A DNA stretch of 59,727 nucleotides, from positions 1 to 59,727 of the IMG/VR virus record IMGVR_UViG_3300010412_000015. The stretch is one strand, 5' to 3'. The notes below the pieces were generated by a model. The model did not search any database. It was not told the origin of the DNA and saw only the letters and a program-made list of their open reading frames with translations. Below, piece by piece: positions 41,642 to 49,694 of this stretch (position 1 is the stretch's first letter; every line of letters begins with the position of its first letter). This DNA is from a virus. Position numbers and translations under genes: made by a program.

Positions 41642-42505
41642 ATGGCGGGGACTATCATTTCAGAACTGGCGTTCGGCGTTGCTGAGCTATTTCATGCCAG
41701 CCCGGACATGATGGCTGTCGTCGCGGCAGCCGACCAGTTGTTCCTGCGCGCCAACGGCCCGCTATGCTCTCTTCTGGGATACAGAGAAGAGGAGCTGGTG
41801 GGCCGCTCGGTCTTCGACTTGGTGCATCCCGCCGACCTTCTCGTTGGACGCAAAGCGTTTGGCCACAAGAACCAGGCTTTCGAGCGCCTGACCCTTCGGC
41901 TCGGCACCAAGTCTGGTCGGCAGCATTTCATCGAGTGGAGCGGCACCCCGCTATCCAATGGGTGGGTCTTTCTCGTCGCCCGAGACGTGACCGAGGAACG
42001 ACAGCGCCAGGATGAGCTGTACCAGCTCGCCCACTTCGACGCGGTGACTTCGCTTCCGAATCGCCTCCTCTTCCGGGATCGAGTCACCCACGGGCTTGCA
42101 CAAGCTCGCCGCGAAGGGCGGATGTCCGCCCTGGTCTTCATCGACCTGGACAACTTCAAGCCGGTGAACGACACCTACGGCCACGCCGTAGGAGACCTTG
42201 TTCTGCGTGTTGTCGCCGACCGTCTGCGTAATGCAGTACGTGATACAGACACCGTAACGCGGCTTGGTGGCGACGAGTTCGTAGTGTTCCTGTCTCTGCT
42301 CAAGGAGCGGGTGACGCTTCGCTCGATCCAACGACGGCTCTTCCGGGCCGTGCGGACGCCGGTCAAGCTCCCTGAGGGTGGTGAGGTGAAAATCACGGCC
42401 TCGTGCGGAACAGCGGTGTTCCCAGACGACGGCAGTGATATGGATGAACTCCTGCTTCGCGCTGATGAGCGCATGTACAAGCAGAAGTCGTCCAAGCGGG
42501 AGTAG
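41642..42505 (+). CDS. PAS-GGDEF diguanylate cyclase
   Basis: 287 residues from ATG 41642 (GTG 41618 would add eight). Residues about 15-120 form a PAS sensor domain (LFHASPDMMAVVAAADQLFL, CSLLGYREEELVGRSVFDLV, FLVARDVTEERQRQ). The cyclase follows: FDAVTSLPNRLLFRDRV, FIDLDNFKPVNDTYGHAVGD, and the catalytic LGGDEF at 208-213. An inhibitory I-site, RDTD (R200, D203), stands five residues before GGDEF. All key residues for making c-di-GMP from two GTP are present, so it should be active and feedback-controlled. No membrane segment. A phage-borne cyclase could hold the host in, or push it out of, a sessile or developmental state. Confidence 0.93.
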   Translation: MAGTIISELAFGVAELFHASPDMMAVVAAADQLFLRANGPLCSLLGYREEELVGRSVFDLVHPADLLVGRKAFGHKNQAFERLTLRLGTKSGRQHFIEWSGTPLSNGWVFLVARDVTEERQRQDELYQLAHFDAVTSLPNRLLFRDRVTHGLAQARREGRMSALVFIDLDNFKPVNDTYGHAVGDLVLRVVADRLRNAVRDTDTVTRLGGDEFVVFLSLLKERVTLRSIQRRLFRAVRTPVKLPEGGEVKITASCGTAVFPDDGSDMDELLLRADERMYKQKSSKRE

Positions 42506-42509
42506 TTGT

Positions 42510-42683
42510 ATGCCGGCCTCAGAAGATAGCGATTTCCAAGAGAAATCCGAGCACGCTCACTTTGAAAACCGTGGGCACGAGCCCCATAGCAAGAGCACTT
42601 CTGAGAGGAAGCGACGCTTTCGTTTCGAGGACATGTACACCGTCATTGGCGGCCAATACGTCATGCCCCTGGACGATGACTAG
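42510..42683 (+). CDS. Small charged protein, 57 residues
   Basis: ATG 42510, four bases after the cyclase stop. Very hydrophilic (SEDSDFQEKSEHAHFENRGH), with a basic patch RKRRFRFEDMYTVIGG and an acidic end PLDDD. No family recognised; closeness to the cyclase gene suggests co-translation, perhaps as a partner. Confidence 0.5.
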   Translation: MPASEDSDFQEKSEHAHFENRGHEPHSKSTSERKRRFRFEDMYTVIGGQYVMPLDDD

Positions 42684-42691
42684 AGGTTCCT

Positions 42692-42970
42692 GTGAACGAG
42701 AAAGACCTGCTGCAAAGCCTCGCCCAGCGCTTCGCTGCGTTGGGAGCGAATGAGAGCGAAGCTCTCTTCTATCTCCAGCGAGAAGCCAGCAGGCGCCTGT
42801 TGCGCATCGTTGACAAGTACAGCCGTTACATCCCCGTGGACCAGCGGGTGGACGGCTTCGAGATCCAGTCTGTGCGAGTTGAGGGCGGTGCCTTCGTCGC
42901 CGACATTGCGTTGTCGAGCGGTGGCGCCGTGGTCAAGGCCGCCAAGGTCACCTTCGACCCGACCAACTGA
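42692..42970 (+). CDS. Hypothetical protein, 92 residues
   Basis: GTG 42692 after agaggttc. Helical N-terminal half (LLQSLAQRFAALGANESEAL) and a beta-strand C-terminal half (FEIQSVRVEGGAFVADIAL). No motif recognised. It lies 8 bases before the amidase gene and probably belongs to the same transcript. Confidence 0.5.
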   Translation: MNEKDLLQSLAQRFAALGANESEALFYLQREASRRLLRIVDKYSRYIPVDQRVDGFEIQSVRVEGGAFVADIALSSGGAVVKAAKVTFDPTN

Positions 42971-42978
42971 GGTGCGGC

Positions 42979-43803
42979 ATGGGTGCGTTCAAGCCCGACA
43001 TCATTGGCGCCGAGGTCATTGAGAGCCTCCGGTTCTGGAAGGACAGGTTGTCCGACTGGCCTGTCTCTGGCGTGGTTCAGCACTACACCGCCTCTCAGTC
43101 AGAGCAAGGCTTGGTGAAGTGGATGGCAACGCCGGAGTGCGAGGTGTCCGCCCATCTGTTCATCTTCCGAAACGGCCACAAGGTCCAGATGGTTCGGTTC
43201 GCAGACAGGGCCTTCCACGCGGGTGAGAAGCAAGGGCAAGGCTTCTGGAAGGGCCAGCCCCAGCCCACCAACGTCAACAACTTCACCATCGGCATCGAGA
43301 ACTGCAACGCCGGCTGGCTCATCAAGGGCAACGACGGCAAGTTCTACATGCCCAAGAAGACCAGCTCGGGATACGCGGCGGGTAGCCCCTACAAGGGACC
43401 GGCTCCCGAGCAAGCGGCAGACCACACCGGTCAGATGCGGTGGTGGGAGCCGTACTCGGACAAGCTGGTCGCGGCCAACATCGAGGTACTCAAGCAGATC
43501 GTGGACAAGTACCCCTCCATCACAATGGAGGACATCGGCTTCCACAGCGATGTGAGCCCTCACCGCAAGCACGACCCAGGGCCTCTCTGGCCGCACGAGT
43601 ACGTCCTTGCGGAGGTCTTCGGGAAGCCTGAGCCGATGCTCCCGACCCCGACTGCTCCGGCGTCTGAGCCGGACGACGACGATGACGAGATTGCCGCTCT
43701 GGGGGCGAACCGAGGCGACAATGCCGAGGGGGAAAACCCTGAATGGCACTACGACTACGACGCCCAGATGTCGATGATCGACAGGGTGCGTGAGCCTGAG
43801 TGA
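42979..43803 (+). CDS. N-acetylmuramoyl-L-alanine amidase (endolysin)
   Basis: 274 residues. Amidase_2 layout: GVVQHYTASQSEQG (H35, zinc), AHLFIFRNGHKVQM, DRAFHAGEKQGQGFW, the IGIENCNAGW strand with the conserved Glu-Asn, and the second zinc site with the catalytic region IGFHSDVSPHRKHDPGPLWP. It cleaves the bond between MurNAc and the stem peptide. No signal peptide or cell-wall repeat, so release depends on a holin. The C-terminal 60 residues are acidic and Pro-rich, probably a flexible tail. Alternatively it could be a virion-borne wall enzyme. Confidence 0.9.
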   Translation: MGAFKPDIIGAEVIESLRFWKDRLSDWPVSGVVQHYTASQSEQGLVKWMATPECEVSAHLFIFRNGHKVQMVRFADRAFHAGEKQGQGFWKGQPQPTNVNNFTIGIENCNAGWLIKGNDGKFYMPKKTSSGYAAGSPYKGPAPEQAADHTGQMRWWEPYSDKLVAANIEVLKQIVDKYPSITMEDIGFHSDVSPHRKHDPGPLWPHEYVLAEVFGKPEPMLPTPTAPASEPDDDDDEIAALGANRGDNAEGENPEWHYDYDAQMSMIDRVREPE

Positions 43804-43807
43804 GGCT

Positions 43808-44224
43808 ATGTCCCGAGAAATCGAGATCCCGCTGACCGTGAGAGTCGATGAGGCCGGCGATGAGTTCTACGTGGCACGGCCTCGTAGGCCGACGGTCGTA
43901 GACCTCTCCAAGTCCACCTTCGTGGTCCTACACCCCGAGAAGGACGGAGAGCCGGCCACCATGATCATCAGGGTGCGGAGCCATAAGCGGTTCCCTCGGC
44001 AGGCTCCGGACGACCTCTGGGTTGCAGAGGTCCGACGAGCGGAAGACCGCTTCGGACCAGACGGCTATGTGGGCTACGGATACTTCATCAACAACTGGAA
44101 GTCTCAGTCACTACCACATGGACTTCAAAGCAGAAAACCGGTCATCGACCGGCTTGTGAAGGAGGGCCGCTTGGAGGTCTACGAAGCACCGGATGGGAAG
44201 GAAGCCATTCGGAGCGTAGGCTGA
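43808..44224 (+). CDS. Hypothetical protein, 138 residues
   Basis: Start taken as ATG 43808 with gtgaggc upstream; GTG 43790 would overlap the amidase end. Beta-rich first half (IPLTVRVDEAGDEFYVARPR, TFVVLHPEKDGEPATMIIRV), then a short helical tail. No family recognised. It follows the amidase by 4 bases. Confidence 0.5.
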   Translation: MSREIEIPLTVRVDEAGDEFYVARPRRPTVVDLSKSTFVVLHPEKDGEPATMIIRVRSHKRFPRQAPDDLWVAEVRRAEDRFGPDGYVGYGYFINNWKSQSLPHGLQSRKPVIDRLVKEGRLEVYEAPDGKEAIRSVG

Positions 44225-44247
44225 AGGTCTCCAAGCCATCCTGAACC

Positions 44248-45012
44248 ATGGCCGGCAAACTGACTTCACGGATGGATGGGGTGGTGGAGCAGCTCTCAGA
44301 GCTGCCTTTGCCTCCTCGCGTCATGGCAAACCTGGAGGAGGCCGCTGAGCTGGTCGCTTCCACGGATCGAGTCGCTGAACAGCGCCGGCTAGCTGACCTT
44401 GCCGTCGAGCGAATGAAGCTGGAGGCCGCCTCCATCACGGGCGCTGACCGTGACCGTGGCGTGGTCCTCTCCATCCCAATCCCCCGGCAGTTCGCCTCGC
44501 GGTGGCCGGACCCGGCGACCTACAACCATGGACACGAGCCGCACCTCACGGTGCTGTACGTCTCGCCGGAGATGACTCCTGGCGAGGCATCAACGGTGCT
44601 CCATCTGGTCCGGAAGGTCGCCCGGACCATCCCGCCGTTTCGGCTCTTCGTTGATGCCCAGGCCGGGCTTCACGACTTCGGCCCCAACGAGGAGAAGGGC
44701 GAGAAGGCCCTCTGGCTGCCTGCCCGGTCTGACCCCCGTGGCGAGATTGAGCGGCTACATCGGATGCTCCGACAGACCTTGGAGCGAGAAGGCGTGGACG
44801 TTCAAGCCCACAAGGACTTCACGCCGCATGTCACCTGGGCCTACGTCCCCAACGACTTCGAAGATGAGAACAGGCGTCGGATGGAGGCGCATGTCTCCGA
44901 CCGATTCCAGCGAGGTATCTGGTTCGACGTGCGGCACCTGAGCATGTCGATGCCAACCGGAGGGGTAAAGGCCATCGCCTTGAGCCCGCTGCCGCGTAGC
45001 TCTGTCTACTGA
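44248..45012 (+). CDS. 2H phosphoesterase-like protein
   Basis: 254 residues from ATG 44248. Two HxT motifs with the right surroundings are visible: GHEPHLTVLYV (H99, T101) and FTPHVTWAYV (H194, T196), about 95 residues apart, the signature of the 2H superfamily (LigT, CPDase, phage Acb1-type). The first 65 residues are a helical extension. 2H enzymes open 2',3'- or other cyclic phosphates; some phage members degrade cyclic oligonucleotide immune signals. Which applies here cannot be told from motifs. Encoded among amidase and virion genes. Confidence 0.8.
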   Translation: MAGKLTSRMDGVVEQLSELPLPPRVMANLEEAAELVASTDRVAEQRRLADLAVERMKLEAASITGADRDRGVVLSIPIPRQFASRWPDPATYNHGHEPHLTVLYVSPEMTPGEASTVLHLVRKVARTIPPFRLFVDAQAGLHDFGPNEEKGEKALWLPARSDPRGEIERLHRMLRQTLEREGVDVQAHKDFTPHVTWAYVPNDFEDENRRRMEAHVSDRFQRGIWFDVRHLSMSMPTGGVKAIALSPLPRSSVY

Positions 45013-45022
45013 GGGAGCTACC

Positions 45023-45712
45023 ATGATCATCCAGTCTGTCAGTGCGGGACTCACGAACCTCGGACGCGAACTTCGCGTCCGTGGCGAGACAGAAGCTCTC
45101 GTGCTCGGCGACTGGACGTTTCAGGTCGGAACCGATGGCTTCGATCCGATGAACCCAGATGAAGCCACGGACGTGGACTTCTCGTCCCAGGTGCTGTCCG
45201 CACCGGTAGGCGGTACCCGCTACCTTGGGCGTGTCCTTAGCTCAGGCGCGGCGGCTTCGGCGACGGTGCTCGGCGACGGTCTCGTTCAAGTGGACGGCCT
45301 GGCGGGCATTCCCGTCTCGGTCAGCAACCGGTGGATTCGGTTGTCGGGCTCCGCCGACCCGTTCGTCAATGGGACTTGGGTGCTCTCGCAGTTCCTCTCC
45401 CCGACATCGGTGATCATCTACAACCCTCTGATGACCGCCAGCGACCCCGGCCCCCTGAACTGGGAGCTGCGTGAAGCCTGCCTGCTGCGCCCCAACATCC
45501 GCGCCATCGACTTTCATGGACGAGTGCTGGCCCCAGACGCCACGGTAGATAACCAAGAGCTGGGCCAGGTGGGCGTCTTCGCCAGGGTCATCAAGGCGCC
45601 TACAGTGCCATCCCTGCTAGGGTTGAACATCCTCTTCGCAGTGGCGCACCATCCAGCCATCGCCAAGTTCGAGGAGATGGCTATCAACTATCACATCTGC
45701 GTCCAGGCGTAG
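45023..45712 (+). CDS. Putative virion structural protein, 229 residues
   Basis: ATG 45023 after gagggagct. Beta-rich and Lys-poor: LTNLGRELRVRGETEALVLG, GGTRYLGRVLSSGAAASATV, FVNGTWVLSQFLSPTSVIIY. Repeated small strands, Gly and Ser turns and a lone HH pair near the C-terminus (VAHHPAIAKF). Fits a tail or baseplate component. No family recognised. Confidence 0.55.
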   Translation: MIIQSVSAGLTNLGRELRVRGETEALVLGDWTFQVGTDGFDPMNPDEATDVDFSSQVLSAPVGGTRYLGRVLSSGAAASATVLGDGLVQVDGLAGIPVSVSNRWIRLSGSADPFVNGTWVLSQFLSPTSVIIYNPLMTASDPGPLNWELREACLLRPNIRAIDFHGRVLAPDATVDNQELGQVGVFARVIKAPTVPSLLGLNILFAVAHHPAIAKFEEMAINYHICVQA

Positions 45713-45734
45713 GGTTTGAAGGACACACTGAGCC

Positions 45735-46574
45735 ATGGAAGCCTCTTGGTATCTGCTCCACATCCGCCCCGCTCCTCCTTCCAAGGAGGATCAGGAGAAG
45801 GCTGCGACCAAAGAGGAGCAGGACAAAGAGACGACCAGCCCGGACAAGGCTGAGACCGACAAGGCCGAGGAGCAGGTCGAGGAAGAGAAGCACGAGATGC
45901 TTCGGGTGCCTCAGGTGGGCACGCCTGTTGTCCACTTCCTTGGGCTCGGCGGGGACGACGAGCGCAAGAAGAAGGACCTCGACAACCCGCTGTGGGAGAA
46001 GATCCAAGACGAGGCCCGCCCTGCCTGGGCGCCGGACCTGCTCCGCCTCGGCTACACGGTGGTGTTCAAGCGCGAGGGGCTGCCCAAGCTCGCCGCCAAG
46101 CTCGGCATCAAGAATCCTCGCAACGTCACCAAGGAAGAACACCAGAAGGCCCGGGATCGAATCCTGACCTTCGACGACGTGTGGGTCATCGGGGTTGTCC
46201 CTCACCGGATGCCCATGTACTTCCCTGACAAGGACCTCAAGCCCGAGGACTGGTGGCTGGCCACCAAGGAGTCCAAGAGCATCACGTCGCCGTACCTCGC
46301 CCCCGGCGGAGCGACGGTGGCCACCGGAGCGCAGCGTTTGGCCGATGTGGTCATCTCGATGCTGCGTCAGCCGAACGGTTTCCCTCGTATCGTGCCGACC
46401 ATCGAAGAGGTACGGAACGACATGTCGGAGTTCATCAACCCACTGGTGCCAATCAAGCCGGTTTCCCCGGAGCCCTCGGGCGCACCTGATAGCACCAACT
46501 ATCGAGTCGGCTACGACCCGGAGACCGGCTACGGCTGGGCTGGCATCGAGCTGTTCCGCTACGGCTGGAAGTAA
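45735..46574 (+). CDS. Hypothetical protein with acidic coiled N-terminal segment
   Basis: 279 residues. After MEASWYLLHIRPAPPSKED comes a Glu/Lys/Thr-rich segment to about residue 55, then an alpha/beta domain (WAPDLLRLGYTVVFKREGLP, FDDVWVIGVVPHRMPMYFPD) and a C-terminus with Gly-Tyr-Trp turns (PETGYGWAGIELFRYGWK). Not recognised. It precedes two leader-bearing genes. Confidence 0.5.
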   Translation: MEASWYLLHIRPAPPSKEDQEKAATKEEQDKETTSPDKAETDKAEEQVEEEKHEMLRVPQVGTPVVHFLGLGGDDERKKKDLDNPLWEKIQDEARPAWAPDLLRLGYTVVFKREGLPKLAAKLGIKNPRNVTKEEHQKARDRILTFDDVWVIGVVPHRMPMYFPDKDLKPEDWWLATKESKSITSPYLAPGGATVATGAQRLADVVISMLRQPNGFPRIVPTIEEVRNDMSEFINPLVPIKPVSPEPSGAPDSTNYRVGYDPETGYGWAGIELFRYGWK

Positions 46575-46585
46575 GGACGTGAGCC

Positions 46586-47257
46586 ATGAAGTCTGAAGAC
46601 CGAAAGCAAGTTGCTGCTGCTCTCCGCGCCGCCGCCGCTGTCCTGGAGGGCAAGGTGGCCGTCAGTGCCTACAAGAAGGGCACCCATGTTCCGGTTCGCG
46701 ACCTGCCCCGTGTGGTCCAGCAGGCCCTCAAGTCCGTCGGATACCACAAGACGGACGTGGAGCTGGTTCCCTCCGAGACCTTCACCCGTGGCGGCGGCTC
46801 TGCCTTCGAGGGCAACCGAGCCTACAACGTCTTCGTGAACCTCAAGACCAACAAGTACCAGAGCGAGTACGGGTCCTGGGGCGGCTCCAACGCCTTCGAG
46901 CAGAAGGGCGCTGACGTGGACACCGCCAAGCGTCCGCTGCCCGACGGCATCCTTCACATCCAGGGAGAGGGCGGCGGCCGGGGCAACTTCGCCCGCATCT
47001 ACGTCAACCCCCAGACTCTGGCGCCTCTGATGCCGGCGGCCGAAGAGGTCACGGATGAGGAGCAGAAGGCCATCCGCATCATCGACGGCATCAAGTCGAG
47101 CTATCGAGATGATGAGTTCCGACGGGCTCGCCTCGGTCCCTACAGCCTCAACAACCCCATCATCCAGAGCCTGCTCAGCAAGGGCATGGTCAAGACGAAC
47201 CGGGCTGGGGCCATCATGATTACGACGAAGGGCAAGAACGCCCGCACTGGGTGGTGA
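46586..47257 (+). CDS. Leader-bearing protein, 223 residues
   Basis: The leader is one of the best: R6, V9-A10, L13-R14, A15-A18, then VLEG with E21/G22. Position 2 is Lys instead of Asp or Asn. The mature part is alpha/beta with PRVVQQALKSVGYHKTDVEL and FARIYVNPQTLAPLMPAAEE, then a final helical region; no domain recognised. Two consecutive leader genes lie here, 5 bases apart, between virion genes and membrane protein genes. Confidence 0.75.
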   Translation: MKSEDRKQVAAALRAAAAVLEGKVAVSAYKKGTHVPVRDLPRVVQQALKSVGYHKTDVELVPSETFTRGGGSAFEGNRAYNVFVNLKTNKYQSEYGSWGGSNAFEQKGADVDTAKRPLPDGILHIQGEGGGRGNFARIYVNPQTLAPLMPAAEEVTDEEQKAIRIIDGIKSSYRDDEFRRARLGPYSLNNPIIQSLLSKGMVKTNRAGAIMITTKGKNARTGW

Positions 47258-47261
47258 TCCC

Positions 47262-48011
47262 ATGGACCAAAGCACTCGCAAGAAGGTGGCCGCGTCTCTT
47301 CTGGCGACTGCCCGGGTCCTGGAGGCGAAGCTCAACTTCGGCATCTCCAATCTGTTCGTCAATGATGTAGGGGGAGACACCTGGCCGGAGCCTGCCGGCT
47401 GGGACCTCGACAACTACGCCTTCCCACACGACAAGTACGGTGGCTACGCGGGCATCACGTACCAGTACGTGGGCGGAAACAACCCAGCCCTGTTTGTTGA
47501 TTTCGAGATCGGCAAGGCTTCCGGCAACGACCCTCTCCCGCGAGGGAGTGGCGACTTCTCCTGGAACCAGCGGGCCAAAGGCCCGCGCCAGGTCAAGCCC
47601 AACACCTACGAGATCCGTGGGTTCGGAGAGACCAAGAAGGGGACGTGGGATTCCGTCCGGGACATCCCCGGCATCCTCCAGCAGGCCGTCCGGTGGAATG
47701 ACCAGATGATGGCCAGGCTGCTTCAGAAGGTAAAGCGCCTGAATGTCGCCGGGTGGGACATCCAGATCGACGGCACGGAGGCCCACGCTACCTACGAGCA
47801 GCTTCCCGAGTTCGACGACAGCCACCTGACGGTGACCTTCCGCGACCTGGATGAGGTCTTCGCTGGCGAGGAAGGCATCGCAGAGGTCTTCTACGCCCAT
47901 GGCGCAGACTACGGGGGCTTCTTCGGCAAGAAGGGGTATGAGGAGAGCTTCTCCTCCTTCCAGGACATGGTGAAGATCCTGAAGAAGGCCGAGCGCTTGC
48001 TTCAGAAGTAG
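47262..48011 (+). CDS. Leader-bearing protein, 249 residues
   Basis: Leader with R6, V9-A10, L13, A17, then VLEA (E21/A22). Mature part: many aromatic and Gly residues (KYGGYAGITYQYVGGNNPAL), a helix (DIPGILQQAVRWNDQMMARL), and a C-terminal region AHGADYGGFFGKKGYEESFS. No recognised family. Preceded by tgatccc; it ends 8 bases before a small membrane protein. Confidence 0.75.
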   Translation: MDQSTRKKVAASLLATARVLEAKLNFGISNLFVNDVGGDTWPEPAGWDLDNYAFPHDKYGGYAGITYQYVGGNNPALFVDFEIGKASGNDPLPRGSGDFSWNQRAKGPRQVKPNTYEIRGFGETKKGTWDSVRDIPGILQQAVRWNDQMMARLLQKVKRLNVAGWDIQIDGTEAHATYEQLPEFDDSHLTVTFRDLDEVFAGEEGIAEVFYAHGADYGGFFGKKGYEESFSSFQDMVKILKKAERLLQK

Positions 48012-48019
48012 GAGTCGAG

Positions 48020-48310
48020 ATGGCGAAGTTCTGGGCCTGGCTGAAGCCGAAGCTCATCTGGATCGCAGCCGGGGCTGGAGCAATCATCAGCCTCCTCATC
48101 GCCATTGCGACCTTGGGTCGCTCTCGGCCGATTGGGGGAGGAGGCAAGCCACCTCCTCGGCCCGAGCTGGAAGACGTGCCGGATGTCAAAGTCCCGGACG
48201 TGAAGACCGACTTCGAGACCAAGCCGGCCGACAAGTACGAAGAGAAGAAGGCCGAGCCGAAGCGGAACGGGCAGGACGTGATCGACGACCTGAACAACAG
48301 CTTCAACTAG
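48020..48310 (+). CDS. Small single-pass membrane protein
   Basis: 96 residues: amphipathic start AKFWAWLKPKL, a membrane segment IWIAAGAGAIISLLIAIATL (about 13-32), a Gly/Pro-rich hinge, then an acidic/basic tail with VPDVKVPDVKTDFETKPADK. N-terminal anchor and periplasmic tail fit an inner-membrane spanin or lysis regulator. The next gene is also exported. A 125-base gap follows, with TTGCCC and short repeats but no clear promoter. Confidence 0.6.
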   Translation: MAKFWAWLKPKLIWIAAGAGAIISLLIAIATLGRSRPIGGGGKPPPRPELEDVPDVKVPDVKTDFETKPADKYEEKKAEPKRNGQDVIDDLNNSFN

Positions 48311-48435
48311 CGCTTGCCCACTGTGGATTCTAGGTGTAGTTGTACGCTCCTCATCATGCTGGAAGTACACTTGAGAATCCGCCATGCTGGTCAAGCTGAG
48401 TCAACACTACATGCACACGGTGTGCAGGAGGCAAC

Positions 48436-48906
48436 ATGCGCCTGCTAGCGCTGGTGTCACTGCTCGCCGTGGCGGCGGACGTTCCCCCACCGGCCTTGGC
48501 GGTGGACGCAACCTGCGTGGACTACGCGGACAGCCACACGTTGGTGCGCAAGGACGTGTTGGCCCAGCTCAACGCGGACCACAAGAATCTGCCCCTGTGT
48601 GAAGAGGGCCTGAAGCAGGCCCAGGTGGACCTGACGCAGGCACAAGCCGACCTCCTGGCCTTGAAGAAGGCTGCTGAGGAACAGCAGGTGGCCATCGCCA
48701 AGCTCAAGGCCCAGAAGGAGATCCTTGAGCGCCACATCACCAAGCTCGAAGGGCTGACCTGCCCTGAGCCCACGGTTGGTGACCAGATTGCTCAGACCTG
48801 GGAGTCGGTGGACGGCTCGGTGGGAATGGCCGCCGGGTACGCTCTCGGGACCGGCATGTGCATCGGGATGGCTTGGGTTTTCAACCAGCCGGACTTCACG
48901 CGGTAG
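48436..48906 (+). CDS. Exported coiled-coil protein with C-terminal membrane segment
   Basis: 156 residues. Signal peptide MRLLALVSLLAVAADVPPPA ending ALA-V; a Leu/Ala/Gln-rich coiled coil (EEGLKQAQVDLTQAQADLLA) from about 55 to 105; and a weak hydrophobic segment VGMAAGYALGTGMCIGMAWV near the end. Periplasmic coiled coil between two anchors is the layout of spanin-type proteins, though C-terminal anchoring would be unusual. Ribosome site caggaggc is strong. Confidence 0.65.
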   Translation: MRLLALVSLLAVAADVPPPALAVDATCVDYADSHTLVRKDVLAQLNADHKNLPLCEEGLKQAQVDLTQAQADLLALKKAAEEQQVAIAKLKAQKEILERHITKLEGLTCPEPTVGDQIAQTWESVDGSVGMAAGYALGTGMCIGMAWVFNQPDFTR

Positions 48907-48971
48907 ATCAGACGGGCGAACCTCGTGCTCATGTGACACACTGCATCAAACCCATGCACTGAGGTCATGAC

Positions 48972-49211
48972 ATGAAGTTCCTCTTCCCCATTCTCGCCCT
49001 CGCCCTCGTCGGTGCTTGCACCACCACCTCCGAAGTTCCAGATGCGGGCGCTGACGCCGGTGAAGTCAGCGACGCCGGTGAGGCCACCTCCGATGCTGGT
49101 GAGGCCACCTCCGATGCTGGTGAGGCCACCTCCGACGCAGGCGCGAACGACGCTGGCTCGGAGGTCCCCGATGCTGGTTCCTCCGACGCAGGTGCGAGCG
49201 ACGCCGGCTGA
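48972..49211 (+). CDS. Asp-Ala-Gly repeat lipoprotein
   Basis: 79 residues: signal MKFLFPILALALVGAC with lipobox LVGAC (Cys at 16), then a mature region almost entirely made of xxDAG units (VPDAGADAGEVSDAGEATSD). There is no charged Lys/Arg in the mature part. Short DAG-rich linkers behind a lipobox are frequent in myxobacterial lipoproteins, a host clue. The repeats probably form a flexible spacer with no fold of its own. An 18-base element 19 bases upstream is nearly identical to one before gene 57696. Confidence 0.7.
   Translation: MKFLFPILALALVGACTTTSEVPDAGADAGEVSDAGEATSDAGEATSDAGEATSDAGANDAGSEVPDAGSSDAGASDAG
49080..49142 (+). repeat. Three tandem 21-base coding repeats
   Basis: Units begin at 49080, 49101 and 49122 and code EATSDAG; the first two are identical and the third differs at a few third positions. 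Slippage within the DAG lipoprotein gene is the likely origin. Confidence 0.85.
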
Positions 49212-49221
49212 CGGATGAGTG

Positions 49222-49245
49222 GACTTGGCCCGAAAGGGCCAGGTC
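49222..49245 (+). terminator. GAAA-loop hairpin after the DAG lipoprotein gene
   Basis: GACTTGGCCC and GGGCCAGGTC pair (one G-T) around GAAA. No strong U-tract follows (tacctcttg), so termination may be partial. The 107-base gap to the next gene holds only this hairpin. Confidence 0.6.
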
Positions 49246-49318
49246 TACCTCTTGAATCCAGGCTCTTCCGGCAGGACGCATCCATCCTGAGATGTACCCT
49301 CAGCGCATGGAGTGCGTC

Positions 49319-49582
49319 ATGAAGAAGACCCTGATTGCTCTTTCCGCCCTGGCTCTCTTCGCTCTCGGCTGCCCCAAGCAGTGCGACGACGAGCCTTCCC
49401 AGGCTGTTGCCGACGCCGGGAAGGCTGAGGCTTCCGCCCCGGAAGCCGTGGCTGATGCTGGTGCTGGCGAACCCGAGGCCAAGGCCGATGCTGGTGAGGC
49501 CGCTGCTGAGGGCGAGGCCGCGAAGCCTGGAAAGGCCGACGCGGAGAAGCCCGAGTCCGCCAAGGGCAAGAAGGGCGAATGA
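49319..49582 (+). CDS. Ala/Glu-rich lipoprotein
   Basis: 87 residues from ATG 49319 (the in-frame ATG 49292 lacks a signal-like start). Signal MKKTLIALSALALFALGC with lipobox ALGC (Cys 18), then CPKQC-like pairs (GCPKQCDDE) and an Ala/Glu/Asp/Lys tail with DAG motifs. Second lipoprotein in a row; the stop overlaps the next start (ATGA). Confidence 0.7.
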   Translation: MKKTLIALSALALFALGCPKQCDDEPSQAVADAGKAEASAPEAVADAGAGEPEAKADAGEAAAEGEAAKPGKADAEKPESAKGKKGE

Positions 49583-49692
49583 AAGCGGCCCTCATCATCC
49601 TGGCGATTCTGGCCTGCATCCTTCTTTGGTGCGGGAACGGGTCAGAATCTCCTCCGGATGACGATCCCCCGACGGAGCCCATCGAGGAATAG
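49579..49692 (+). CDS. Tiny exported or membrane protein, 37 residues
   Basis: ATG 49579 overlaps the upstream stop. MKAALIILAILACILLWCGN is a membrane-type segment, followed by an acidic, Pro-rich tail ending PTEPIEE. Cys at 12 and 18 could be lipidated but neither has a canonical lipobox. It lies two bases before a leader gene. Confidence 0.55.
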   Translation: MKAALIILAILACILLWCGNGSESPPDDDPPTEPIEE

Positions 49693-49694
49693 GG

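Noticed and set aside
32930-49142. Short direct repeats considered as CRISPR or phage-borne arrays
   Set aside because: The 24-base and 21-base repeats are in frame, directly adjacent and without spacers; they are slippage repeats in coding sequence.
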